DNA of 8,024 nt from RGIG5579 sp045580105. Its GTDB lineage: Bacteria; Bacillota; Clostridia; Oscillospirales; SIG627. Positions 1 to 6,165 of this stretch are shown here, in pieces; the stretch's first letter is position 1, and each line of letters begins with the position of its first letter. Both the position numbers and the translations under genes were made by a program. The notes beneath the pieces were generated by a model that did not search any database, was not told the origin of the DNA, and was given only the letters and a program-made list of their open reading frames with translations. The DNA lies in contig JAZNNH010000027.1 of assembly GCA_045580105.1 (NCBI GenBank), positions 1 through 8,024 of the forward strand, read 5' to 3'.

Positions 1-65
1 GAAATTCAGGTGGTACCGCGTAGCATAGAGCTTCCGTCCTGAACAGGATGGAAGCTTATTTTTTT
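1..65 (+). promoter_or_regulatory. T-box riboswitch leader, 3' end (antiterminator/terminator part)
   Basis: This is the last part of a tRNA-sensing T-box leader; the specifier stem lies upstream of the window. The T-box core AGGTGGTACCGCG is at 8-20. A classic antiterminator can be drawn: TTCAGG (5-10) pairs with CCTGAA (38-43), a seven-base bulge TGGTACC (11-17) follows, and GCG (18-20) pairs with CGT (35-37). The bulge bases TGGT (11-14) would pair with ACCA, the acceptor end of a tRNA whose discriminator base is A, which fits tRNA-Phe. This fold shares bases 35-40 with the terminator stem, so the two are mutually exclusive. Position directly before pheS makes phenylalanine the expected signal; that part is inferred from context because the specifier codon is not visible. 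Confidence 0.93.
30..65 (+). terminator. T-box leader intrinsic terminator
   Basis: An 11-bp stem pairs 30-40 (GCTTCCGTCCT) with 45-55 (AGGATGGAAGC), including one G-T pair, closed by a GAAC loop. It is followed by a T-rich tract at 56-65 interrupted once by A. It should end transcription before pheS when charged tRNA is plentiful, and be displaced by the antiterminator when uncharged tRNA binds. Confidence 0.92.
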
Positions 66-82
66 GGAAAGGACTTGTTATT

Positions 83-1108
83 ATGAAGGAAAAATTGCAA
101 GAGATCCGCAGCGAAATCGAATCGGGAATCGGCCGGTTCGATTCCTCCCGTGCGCTGTACGAATTTCGCAAAACGTTTCTGGACAACAAAGAAGGAAAGA
201 TCTCCCTTTTGATGAAGGGCTTGAAGGACGTTCCGAAGGAAGAACGCCCCCAGGTCGGAAAAAGCATCAACGAGGTCAAGGAATGGGCGCTTGCCCTTTT
301 TGAAGAAACGGATGCCAAGATCCACAAAATGGAACTGGAAAAGAAAAACGCCGCTGAGGCAATCGACGTAACCGAGCCGGCGAAAGAAGCAAGTGTCGGT
401 GCTTTGCATCCGAACACCCTCGTGCAAAATGAGCTGATCGAAATCTTCTCTTCCATGGGCTTTGAAATTTTTGAGGGAAGCGAAATCGAAACCGATTATT
501 ACAATTTCACCGCACTGAACACTCCCGAAGATCATCCGGCAAGAGATATGCAGGATACCTTCTATTTATCTGAGGGCTTCCTTTTGCGCACGCAAACCAG
601 TGCCGGTCAGATTCACGTGATGGAGAAATCTCAGCCCCCCATTAAAATTCTTTCACCCGGAAAGGTGTTCCGTTCCGATGACGACGCCACCCACTCTCCC
701 ATGTTCTCTCAGATGGAGGGTCTCGTGGTCGATCGCGGCATTTCCGTTTGCGATCTGCAGGGCATGCTGGATCTGTTCTCCGAAAAGATTTTCGGCAAGG
801 GCGTAAAGACCCGTCTTCGCCCCTCCTACTTCCCCTTCACCGAACCCAGTGTGGAAGTGGACGTGTCTTGCTTTGAATGCGGCGGTAAGGGCTGCAAGCT
901 TTGCAAGGGAACCGGCTGGATCGAAGTGCTCGGTGCGGGCATGGTAAACCGCCACGTTTTGGAAAACTGCGGCATTGATCCGGACGAATACACCGGCTTT
1001 GCCTTCGGTATGGGTGTGGAACGAATTGCCATGCTCAAATACGGCATCAACAACATCAAGACATTGTTTGAATCGGACACCCGCTTTGCCGGGCAGTTTA
1101 CCGATTAA
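83..1108 (+). CDS. pheS: Phenylalanine--tRNA ligase alpha subunit
   Basis: Catalytic subunit of the cytoplasmic (alpha-beta)2 phenylalanyl-tRNA synthetase, a class II enzyme that activates Phe with ATP and loads tRNA-Phe. The 341-residue length is normal for the family (slightly longer than the E. coli protein). Residues 1-95 are charged and helical, the expected N-terminal coiled-coil arm that contacts tRNA. The catalytic core then shows HPARDMQDTFY (151-161), RTQTSAGQIHVM (169-180), FRSDDDATH (196-204), the Phe-pocket motif FTEPSVEVDV (252-261) and class II motif 3 GMGVERIAMLKYGI (309-322). Four cysteines (C263, C266, C271, C274) form a CxxC-x4-CxxC pair, as in many Gram-positive PheS. Ala307 in GFAFGMG probably matches the E. 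coli specificity residue Ala294 (from memory, not aligned). The ATG is set by AAAGGA at 68-73, nine bases upstream. pheT follows 14 bases after the stop, and both are read from the T-box leader. Confidence 0.98.
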   Translation: MKEKLQEIRSEIESGIGRFDSSRALYEFRKTFLDNKEGKISLLMKGLKDVPKEERPQVGKSINEVKEWALALFEETDAKIHKMELEKKNAAEAIDVTEPAKEASVGALHPNTLVQNELIEIFSSMGFEIFEGSEIETDYYNFTALNTPEDHPARDMQDTFYLSEGFLLRTQTSAGQIHVMEKSQPPIKILSPGKVFRSDDDATHSPMFSQMEGLVVDRGISVCDLQGMLDLFSEKIFGKGVKTRLRPSYFPFTEPSVEVDVSCFECGGKGCKLCKGTGWIEVLGAGMVNRHVLENCGIDPDEYTGFAFGMGVERIAMLKYGINNIKTLFESDTRFAGQFTD

Positions 1109-1122
1109 GGGGGAGGTTTTTT

Positions 1123-3540
1123 ATGTTAGCACCCTTGAGTTGGCTGAAGGATTACGTTGACATTGACGTATCTGCCAAAGAATTAGAAGAAAAACTGTTC
1201 TCCGCCGGATTTGAGGTGGAAGAAGTAAAGGAACTGGGAAAAGACATTTCCGGTGTTGTCGTCGGTCTTGTGGAAAGCTGTGAGCGCATTCCCGACACGC
1301 ACATCAGCGTGTGCCAAGTCAACTGCGGCGAAAAGGGATCGTTTCAGATCTGCTGCGGTGCCGATAACGTGCGCACCGGCAAAAAATTCCCCGCGGCTCT
1401 CGTGGGCGCCACCGTTTATGCCACGCTAAAGGATCACGTCACCATTGAAGGCGTGATGACCATCAAAGCCGGAAAACTGCGCGGGGAGGAATCCTGCGGT
1501 ATGCTTTGTTCCGGTGTCGAACTGGGTCTGAGCGAAGAAATGTATCCCGGCGCGGGCTATCTGGGTCTTCTGGAATTGCCGGACGATGCCCCTCTGGGCG
1601 CGGATATCAAACCGATCGTGGGACTGGACGAGGTGGTATTTGACATTGCCATCACCGCAAACCGTCCCGACTGTCAGAGCATCATCGGTATGGCAAGAGA
1701 AGTTGCCGCCGTTTTGAAAAAGCCGTTTCGGATGCCTGCTACCGACTATACCGAAAACTCAGAAACCATCGACTTTTCCATTCAGGTTCAAGCGCCCGAC
1801 CTTTGTCCCCGCTACATCGGTCACGCAGTCAACAACGTAAAAATCGAGCCCTCCCCCGCTTGGATGCAAAGACGGCTTGCCTTGGTTGGGTGCTCTGCCA
1901 TTTCCAACGTGGTAGACATCACCAACTACGTCTTAAAAGAATTCGGTCAGCCGATGCACGCCTTTGACCGCAGAGATTTGAAGGACGATTGCATTATTGT
2001 GCGCCGTGCAAAAGAAGGCGAGGAAATCACCACGCTGGACGAAAAGACCTTTTCCTTAACGCCCGAGCACCTGGTCATTTGCGACAAAACCCGTCCCGTT
2101 GCCCTTGCCGGCATCATGGGCGGTCTGAATTCCGAAATCAAGGATTCGACCACAAGCATTCTCTTTGAAGCCGCAAAATTTGCGCGTGACAGCATCCGTA
2201 AAACGGGAAGAGCGCTGGGTCAATCCTCCGATTCCAGTTCCCGCTTTGAAAAAGGCGTGGACGAGTATTCCACTGTGATGGGAATGCGCAGAGCCCTGCA
2301 TCTGATCGAAGAGCTGGGTGCAGGCGAGGTAACCTCTTATCACTGCGAAGTGGCGGTCAATCCCGAAATCAAAGGAAGACCCCTGACCGTTTCCATTCAG
2401 AAGATCGAAGCCATTTTGGGCATTCCCGTTCCCGAAGAAGAGATTTTGCGTCATCTTTCCGCTCTCGGATTTGAACCCAAAATTTCCGGCGATGCCCTTT
2501 CCGTTCTCATCCCTGCCTATCGCGATGACATCGACACCTGCGCGGCAGACGTTGCAGAAGAGATCATCCGCTCCTGGGGTTATGAAAACATCAAACCCCG
2601 CTTCCTCGATCAGGCACGCGTCACCTCGGGCGGCAGAACCGAGGAACAGAAAAAGGCAATGAAGCTTAAAAACACGCTTTGCCGTGCCGGTTACAGTGAA
2701 TCTATTTTCTATTCCTTCTTCTCTCCCAAGGATCTGGATTTGATCCGCCTGCCGGAGGATGCACCCGAGCGGCACGCCATTCGCTTGATGAATCCTTTGA
2801 CCGAAGACCTTTCCCTGATGCGTACCACCTTAGCTCCCTCGATGATCAACTGCGCGGTCAGAAACCTGCGCCGCGGCAATACCGAGGGTCGCTTCTTCGA
2901 GCTTGCCCGCATCTTCAAAGCAAAGGATCTTCCCTTGACCGAATATCCCGAAGAAAGAACGATGCTTTGTATCGGCGCGTTTGGTGAAAAGGAAACCTTC
3001 TTCACCGTAAAAGCCGCACCGGAAGCCATTGCCAAATCCTTTGGCGTCACCTTTGGCTATCAGAAAGCAAGCAGACCCTACCTGCACCCCGGTATGACCG
3101 CTGAAATCGTTTGCGAGGGCGAGGTGATCGGCGTGATGGGCAAGCTTTCCTACGAGATCTGCGAGGAACTGGCGATCGAAAAACCGGTCTTCTTGGTGGA
3201 AATCGACTACGCCGCGCTGGCGGAAAAGCTCGATCGCAAGATCCGCTACACTCCCATCTCCAAATTCCCCGCCGAAGTACGCGACTTGGCTCTGGTGGCA
3301 GAGGAAGGGCTCACCTGCGGCGAAATCACCGAGGCGATCCGCTCCTCCTGCAAGTATTTAGCCAGCGTCACTTTGTTTGACATTTATCGCTCCGAGAGCA
3401 TCGGCGAAGGCAAGAAGAGCATGGCGTTCAATCTCGTCTTCACCCCCACGGACCACGAATTTACTGCCGACGAAATCGAAAAATATGTCCAGAAGATTTT
3501 AAAGAAGCTCTCGTTCCTGTATCAAATCACCCTGCGCTAA
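1123..3540 (+). CDS. pheT: Phenylalanine--tRNA ligase beta subunit
   Basis: Beta subunit of phenylalanyl-tRNA synthetase; it binds tRNA-Phe, supports the alpha active site and hydrolyses mischarged Tyr-tRNA-Phe. At 805 residues it is full length for the bacterial form. The order of domains is standard: an N-terminal start MLAPLSWLKDYVDI; an EMAPII/OB-fold tRNA-binding domain at about 40-155, with PDTHISVCQVNCG; the B3/B4 editing region at about 210-385, including GQSSDSSSRFEKGVD (366-380); a B5 domain at about 410-490, with the acidic stretch AYRDDIDTCAADVAEE; the catalytic-like core at about 500-700; and a C-terminal FDX-ACB anticodon-binding domain from about 712 (SKFPAEVRDLALV) to the end. 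A strong site, GGGGGAGG at 1109-1116, sets the ATG. It is co-transcribed with pheS and ends before a perfect hairpin terminator. No truncation or frameshift is visible. Confidence 0.98.
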   Translation: MLAPLSWLKDYVDIDVSAKELEEKLFSAGFEVEEVKELGKDISGVVVGLVESCERIPDTHISVCQVNCGEKGSFQICCGADNVRTGKKFPAALVGATVYATLKDHVTIEGVMTIKAGKLRGEESCGMLCSGVELGLSEEMYPGAGYLGLLELPDDAPLGADIKPIVGLDEVVFDIAITANRPDCQSIIGMAREVAAVLKKPFRMPATDYTENSETIDFSIQVQAPDLCPRYIGHAVNNVKIEPSPAWMQRRLALVGCSAISNVVDITNYVLKEFGQPMHAFDRRDLKDDCIIVRRAKEGEEITTLDEKTFSLTPEHLVICDKTRPVALAGIMGGLNSEIKDSTTSILFEAAKFARDSIRKTGRALGQSSDSSSRFEKGVDEYSTVMGMRRALHLIEELGAGEVTSYHCEVAVNPEIKGRPLTVSIQKIEAILGIPVPEEEILRHLSALGFEPKISGDALSVLIPAYRDDIDTCAADVAEEIIRSWGYENIKPRFLDQARVTSGGRTEEQKKAMKLKNTLCRAGYSESIFYSFFSPKDLDLIRLPEDAPERHAIRLMNPLTEDLSLMRTTLAPSMINCAVRNLRRGNTEGRFFELARIFKAKDLPLTEYPEERTMLCIGAFGEKETFFTVKAAPEAIAKSFGVTFGYQKASRPYLHPGMTAEIVCEGEVIGVMGKLSYEICEELAIEKPVFLVEIDYAALAEKLDRKIRYTPISKFPAEVRDLALVAEEGLTCGEITEAIRSSCKYLASVTLFDIYRSESIGEGKKSMAFNLVFTPTDHEFTADEIEKYVQKILKKLSFLYQITLR

Positions 3541-3544
3541 ATCG

Positions 3545-3587
3545 CACAAAGAAACCTCCTATGGCTTGCATAGGAGGTTTCTTTGTG
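3545..3587. terminator. pheST terminator (bidirectional hairpin)
   Basis: A perfect 19-bp inverted repeat pairs 3545-3563 with 3569-3587 around a GCTTG loop, starting four bases after the pheT stop. The GC-rich core CCTCCTATG/CATAGGAGG is flanked by AAAGAAA on the left and TTTCTTT on the right. It can therefore act as an intrinsic terminator for pheT on the plus strand and also for transcription coming from the opposite side. The T tract is interrupted by C. Confidence 0.88.
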
Positions 3588-3633
3588 GCGCTGATAAAAC
3601 TGTTAATCGCGAATCTTTCCTTGCTGTTTGCAT

Positions 3634-3667
3634 AAAAAAATCCTCCCGATTTTCGGGAGGATTTTTT
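3634..3667 (-). terminator. Terminator of the lipoprotein gene
   Basis: A 9-bp stem TCCTCCCGA (3641-3649) pairs with TCGGGAGGA (3653-3661) around a TTT loop. Seven A (3634-3640) lie on the left and six T (3662-3667) on the right. On the minus strand this is a hairpin followed by seven T, starting six bases past the lipoprotein stop codon. The symmetric A and T tracts let it also work as a second barrier to plus-strand readthrough from pheT. The same stem recurs after dut at 5415-5443. Confidence 0.9.
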
Positions 3668-3673
3668 CACTAT

Positions 3674-5188
3674 TTATGCAAGAGAGTTATCTGTAGTAAT
3701 GTAGTTCATGTAGTTGTTGAGTGCTTTACGAGCTGCATTTACACGGCTTTCGTACTGAGATACGAGAGTGTCGTAGTTCACATCGGTACCGGGGATACCG
3801 TTCTGACCGCCAGAACCGGCATTGTAGAAGATGGTGTAGATGGAGCCGAAGTTGTAACCAACAACCGGATCATAAAGCTTGTTCTTCAGAGCAATCTCAA
3901 GGATTTCAGCAGACTCAAGGTCAGGCACGGCCTGCTTGAGCATTACCTGGTTGTAGAAAGCAGGAGTCAAGATGTTCATGGAGTAGTAAGAGAATACTTC
4001 GAGGAAGTATGCTGCCTGCTCAACACCGGAAGCAAAGCCGTTGGTGGCATAGTCTTCTGCGTTGTTAGCAGTCATAGGAACTGCGAAAGAGCAGAGCTGG
4101 AAGAAGTATACGGTGGTGTAGTATTCATCCTGTTCCTCATTCAACTTGGGCATCGGCAGAACACCCAGATCGTAGGTGGTGTTAGCGCTGCTTTCAGAAT
4201 AGAGGGAAGCTGCGTTACAGCAGAAGAATACACACATACCGGTGCCAAGACCGGTATCACTCATCAGACGGGCAGGAGAGGTAATAACGGGTTTCAAAGC
4301 AGCCCAAACGTCGAGAATTTCGGGTTTGATCTGCAGGGGAAGCTCGTAGTTACCGGAGTCGTCCATAACGGAAAGGGTAACGCCGCAAGCAGCAACGTGA
4401 GCCCAGTCAACAGCTCTTTCTGCATTGTAACCGAAACGGTCTTCACCGGGCATGAGAACGCCGTTACCGTCAAGATCTTTTGCAGTAGCGGTCATCAATT
4501 CGTACAGACGATCGATGGTCCATTTACCCTCGCGAACTTCGTCGTAAAGGTTGATGTCAGAGTCATACTCTTCGATAAAGTCTCTGTTGAATCTCATCAG
4601 GTAAGAGGAAGCGTCGTCGAGGATACAGCCGTCACCAATGAGAAAGAAAATTTTACCGCCGATGTTCAAGCCGTTCAGACCGCGCTGGTCATACCAAGCT
4701 TTTTCGGTGTTAATGTACTCGGAAGTAGCAAAGTCGAACAAAAGGTTCCTAGAAGCCAAGGTACGAAGCTGCTTTGCTTCGTCGAACAAGATATCATAGA
4801 TGTATTCGCCGGCCATCAAAGGTTCACGAACTGCAGTAGAGGGGTCATAGGACTTATCTTGCAGAATCTTGCAGTTGTATTCCTTTTCGATCTGAGCGTT
4901 ACGGGTGAACACGGCGTCATTGATCTTGTCACCGGTCAGCGCTTCTGCATAGATTTCTTTAGTGTCAAGGTGAGAAGCACTGTGTCTTCTGGACATGACA
5001 CGGAATTCATGACCGTTGAAGTTCTTCTTTTCCAGGTCCAGAACTTTGCTCTGGTCAACTTCGTTGGTGTTGAGAATTATTTCATCACCGTCGCCTTTCT
5101 TGTCGCCTTCTCCGCCACAGGAGACGAGGAAGCAAGAACAGAGCATGATAGCAGCCAGAACCAAGGAAAGAATTTTTGTTGCTTTCAT
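3674..5188 (-). CDS. Extracellular solute-binding lipoprotein (ABC importer type)
   Basis: Predicted membrane-anchored, substrate-capturing protein of an ABC importer, 504 residues. The N-terminus is a lipoprotein signal: basic MKATK, a hydrophobic stretch at 6-22, and lipobox LVSC (21-24) with Cys24 as the lipidation site (LCSC at 16-19 is a weaker alternative). It continues with a polar Gly/Asp/Glu/Lys linker to about residue 48. The body resembles clostridial sugar-type binding proteins: FNGHEFRVMSRR (57-68), YDILFDEAKQLRTLASRNLLFDF (131-153), GKWTIDRLYELMTATAKDLDGNG (221-243) with an acidic DLDGNG loop, and DLGVLPMPKLNEE (340-352). The substrate is not readable; carbohydrate is the usual class but is an inference. 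AAGGAG (5198-5203 on the plus map) lies nine bases before the ATG. It has its own promoter and terminator and no permease or ATPase neighbour here. It contains no TTA, CTA or TCA codon, suggesting high expression. It has ten cysteines, many for an exported protein. Confidence 0.88.
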   Translation of the reverse strand: MKATKILSLVLAAIMLCSCFLVSCGGEGDKKGDGDEIILNTNEVDQSKVLDLEKKNFNGHEFRVMSRRHSASHLDTKEIYAEALTGDKINDAVFTRNAQIEKEYNCKILQDKSYDPSTAVREPLMAGEYIYDILFDEAKQLRTLASRNLLFDFATSEYINTEKAWYDQRGLNGLNIGGKIFFLIGDGCILDDASSYLMRFNRDFIEEYDSDINLYDEVREGKWTIDRLYELMTATAKDLDGNGVLMPGEDRFGYNAERAVDWAHVAACGVTLSVMDDSGNYELPLQIKPEILDVWAALKPVITSPARLMSDTGLGTGMCVFFCCNAASLYSESSANTTYDLGVLPMPKLNEEQDEYYTTVYFFQLCSFAVPMTANNAEDYATNGFASGVEQAAYFLEVFSYYSMNILTPAFYNQVMLKQAVPDLESAEILEIALKNKLYDPVVGYNFGSIYTIFYNAGSGGQNGIPGTDVNYDTLVSQYESRVNAARKALNNYMNYITTDNSLA

Positions 5189-5240
5189 TACTGTTTTCTC
5201 CTTATAAAAATAGTTTTTTCCTCAGAAGAGAGGTGTAATC

Positions 5241-5249
5241 ATTCTATCA
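5241..5249 (-). promoter_or_regulatory. Probable extended -10 promoter of the lipoprotein gene
   Basis: Read on the minus strand the sequence is TGATAGAAT: a TGN extension followed by TAGAAT, one base from the TATAAT consensus. No good -35 box sits 16-18 bases upstream, where an eight-T run lies instead; an extended -10 can work without one. Transcription would start near 5234, giving a leader of about 45 bases that contains the AAGGAG ribosome site. It is the best candidate in the gap but rests on pattern only. Confidence 0.42.
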
Positions 5250-5414
5250 CAAGCCCAAAAAAAATGGAATGGATTTTATGACTGTTTACAAACTTGAAAT
5301 AATTTTTAACGACTTGTACAATTTCAACAAAGACCTTTTGTGCATCTTTTTTCAAAAACGCTTCTTTTGCGGATAGTCCCATACTTTTCCTTGGAAAATC
5401 CTGCTTGAAAGCGT
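5250..5414. other. Intergenic stretch between the lipoprotein promoter and the dut terminator
   Basis: The gene-free gap from 5189 to 5506 holds, from left to right, the lipoprotein ribosome site, its probable -10 box, this stretch, the dut terminator and a short palindrome. This stretch is AT-rich and I see no open frame with a ribosome site, no tRNA-like fold and no repeat array in it. It may carry regulatory sites for the lipoprotein gene, but none can be called with confidence. Confidence 0.5.
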
Positions 5415-5443
5415 AAAAAAATCCTCCCGAAGATCGGGAGGAT
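5415..5443 (-). terminator. dut terminator
   Basis: A 10-bp stem ATCCTCCCGA (5421-5430) pairs with TCGGGAGGAT (5434-5443) around an AGA loop, with A at 5415-5420. On the minus strand it is a hairpin followed by a T run, about 63 bases past the dut stop. There is no T tract on the plus-strand side, so unlike its relative at 3634-3667 it works in one direction. The left arm and A tract are identical over 16 bases to 3634-3649. Confidence 0.88.
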
Positions 5444-5469
5444 CAAGGGGTTTTGCTCAATTTCGATCC

Positions 5470-5483
5470 GCGCCGATCGGCGC
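5470..5483. repeat. 14-bp perfect palindrome downstream of dut
   Basis: GCGCCGATCGGCGC is an uninterrupted perfect palindrome between the dut stop codon and its terminator. With no loop bases it makes only a short hairpin in RNA. It could be a protein-binding site, an mRNA 3' element or chance in a GC-rich patch. No function can be assigned. Confidence 0.5.
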
Positions 5484-5506
5484 TTCGCGTTCGAACACGC
5501 TCCGGC

Positions 5507-5944
5507 TTATTTGGTGCCGGTGCTGCCAAAGCCGCCTTCACCGCGGCGTGTATCCGCAAGCTCGTGCACTTCCGAAAAGCTTGCTTTCAGGTAAGGCGCG
5601 ATCACAAGCTGAGCGATCCGCTCACCCGGCTCGACCGAGCGGGTCTCGGAAGATTGGTTAAACAGCGCCACCATAATCTCTCCTCGGTAATCGGAATCGA
5701 TCACGCCCACCTTGTTGGCAGGTGCCAAGCCCTTTTTCGTGGCAAGACCGCTTCTGGCATACAAAAATCCGCCGTAGCCCTCGGGAATCTGCATGGCAAG
5801 ACCGGTATGAATCAGCACCGTTTCCCCGGGTGCGATGGAAACGCTCTGCGGCTCTGCCGCATACAAATCGGCACCGGCGGCAAAATCAGAGCCGTAGGTG
5901 GGCATCTTGGCTTCGGGAAACAGACGTTTTACTTCAATCTTCAT
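5507..5944 (-). CDS. dut: Deoxyuridine 5'-triphosphate nucleotidohydrolase (dUTPase)
   Basis: Cytoplasmic homotrimeric dUTPase; it hydrolyses dUTP to dUMP and pyrophosphate, keeping uracil out of DNA and feeding thymidylate synthesis. At 145 residues it is the normal length. All five motifs are present in order: motif 1 AGADLYAA (23-30); motif 2 YARSGLATKKG (62-72), with Ala where many members have Pro before RSG; motif 3 NKVGVIDSDYRGEI (77-90), with the catalytic Asp83 and the base-discriminating Tyr86; motif 4 GERIAQLVIAP (107-117); and the glycine-rich motif 5 RGEGGFGSTG (134-143), with the Phe139 that stacks on uracil. AAGGAG (5952-5957 on the plus map) is seven bases upstream of the ATG. 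It forms a single-gene unit between a strong promoter and its own terminator, divergent from marR. A prophage copy is possible in principle, but nothing phage-like surrounds it. Confidence 0.97.
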   Translation of the reverse strand: MKIEVKRLFPEAKMPTYGSDFAAGADLYAAEPQSVSIAPGETVLIHTGLAMQIPEGYGGFLYARSGLATKKGLAPANKVGVIDSDYRGEIMVALFNQSSETRSVEPGERIAQLVIAPYLKASFSEVHELADTRRGEGGFGSTGTK

Positions 5945-5972
5945 CTTAGCGCTCCTTTGCTTTCTTTTCTTT

Positions 5973-6002
5973 ATTGTACCACAAACTGCGCGCTGCGGTC
6001 AA
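5973..6002 (-). promoter_or_regulatory. dut promoter (sigma-A type)
   Basis: On the minus strand a TTGACC -35 box (5997-6002) and a TACAAT -10 box (5973-5978) are separated by 18 bases. TGG directly before the -10 gives an extended -10 element. Transcription should start near 5966, leaving a leader of about 22 bases that contains the AAGGAG site. Confidence 0.82.
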
Positions 6003-6069
6003 CCAAAAACACTCGACGCGCCGAAACCGAATTCTTTTCCCGAAATTTTCCTTTTTTTCAGCAAAACCC

Positions 6070-6098
6070 TTGACATTCTCCCCCTGCAAAGCTACAAT
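6070..6098 (+). promoter_or_regulatory. marR-ABC operon promoter (sigma-A type)
   Basis: A consensus TTGACA -35 box (6070-6075), a 17-base spacer and a TACAAT -10 box (6093-6098) make a near-ideal housekeeping promoter. Transcription should start near 6105, giving a leader of about 60 bases. Such a strong promoter in front of a repressor gene fits control by repression rather than activation. Confidence 0.87.
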
Positions 6099-6129
6099 GG
6101 TTGCGACAGAAACGGTTGCTTTTGCAACC
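6099..6129 (+). promoter_or_regulatory. Probable MarR operator (GGTTGC repeats)
   Basis: GGTTGC begins right after the -10 box (6099-6104), recurs at 6114-6119, and is mirrored as GCAACC at 6124-6129. The last two make a 6-bp inverted repeat around TTTT. The cluster covers the expected start of transcription, where a bound repressor would block polymerase. MarR proteins usually bind imperfect palindromes at their own promoter, so self-regulation is the natural reading. The repeat is seen; its role is inferred. It could also form a weak RNA hairpin. Confidence 0.55.
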
Positions 6130-6165
6130 AATTGCGTTCGAAACCGAAAAAAGGAGAAAAGCACC

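Noticed and set aside
2056..2775. 239-codon minus-strand open frame inside pheT
   Set aside because: It lies in register opposite a fully conserved pheT region and reflects local codon choice; it has no recognisable domain.
3566..5281. 571-codon plus-strand open frame across the lipoprotein gene
   Set aside because: It begins with TTG inside the pheST terminator hairpin, has no sensible ribosome site, and its protein shows no family features. It is the in-register complement of a gene with a clear lipoprotein signal, ribosome site, promoter and terminator.
5276..5292. Possible catabolite-control (cre-like) site upstream of the lipoprotein
   Set aside because: The minus-strand sequence TGTAAACAGTCATA lacks the central CG and another conserved base, and it lies upstream of a promoter that is itself tentative.
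5453..6073. 206-codon plus-strand open frame opposite dut
   Set aside because: It covers the complement of all five dUTPase motifs and runs through two promoter regions; the predicted protein is arbitrary in composition.
5974..6165. 64-residue N-terminal extension of MarR from an upstream ATG
   Set aside because: It would start upstream of the promoter at 6070-6098, so it could not be on that transcript, and the start at 6166 has a well-placed AAGGAG and normal MarR length.
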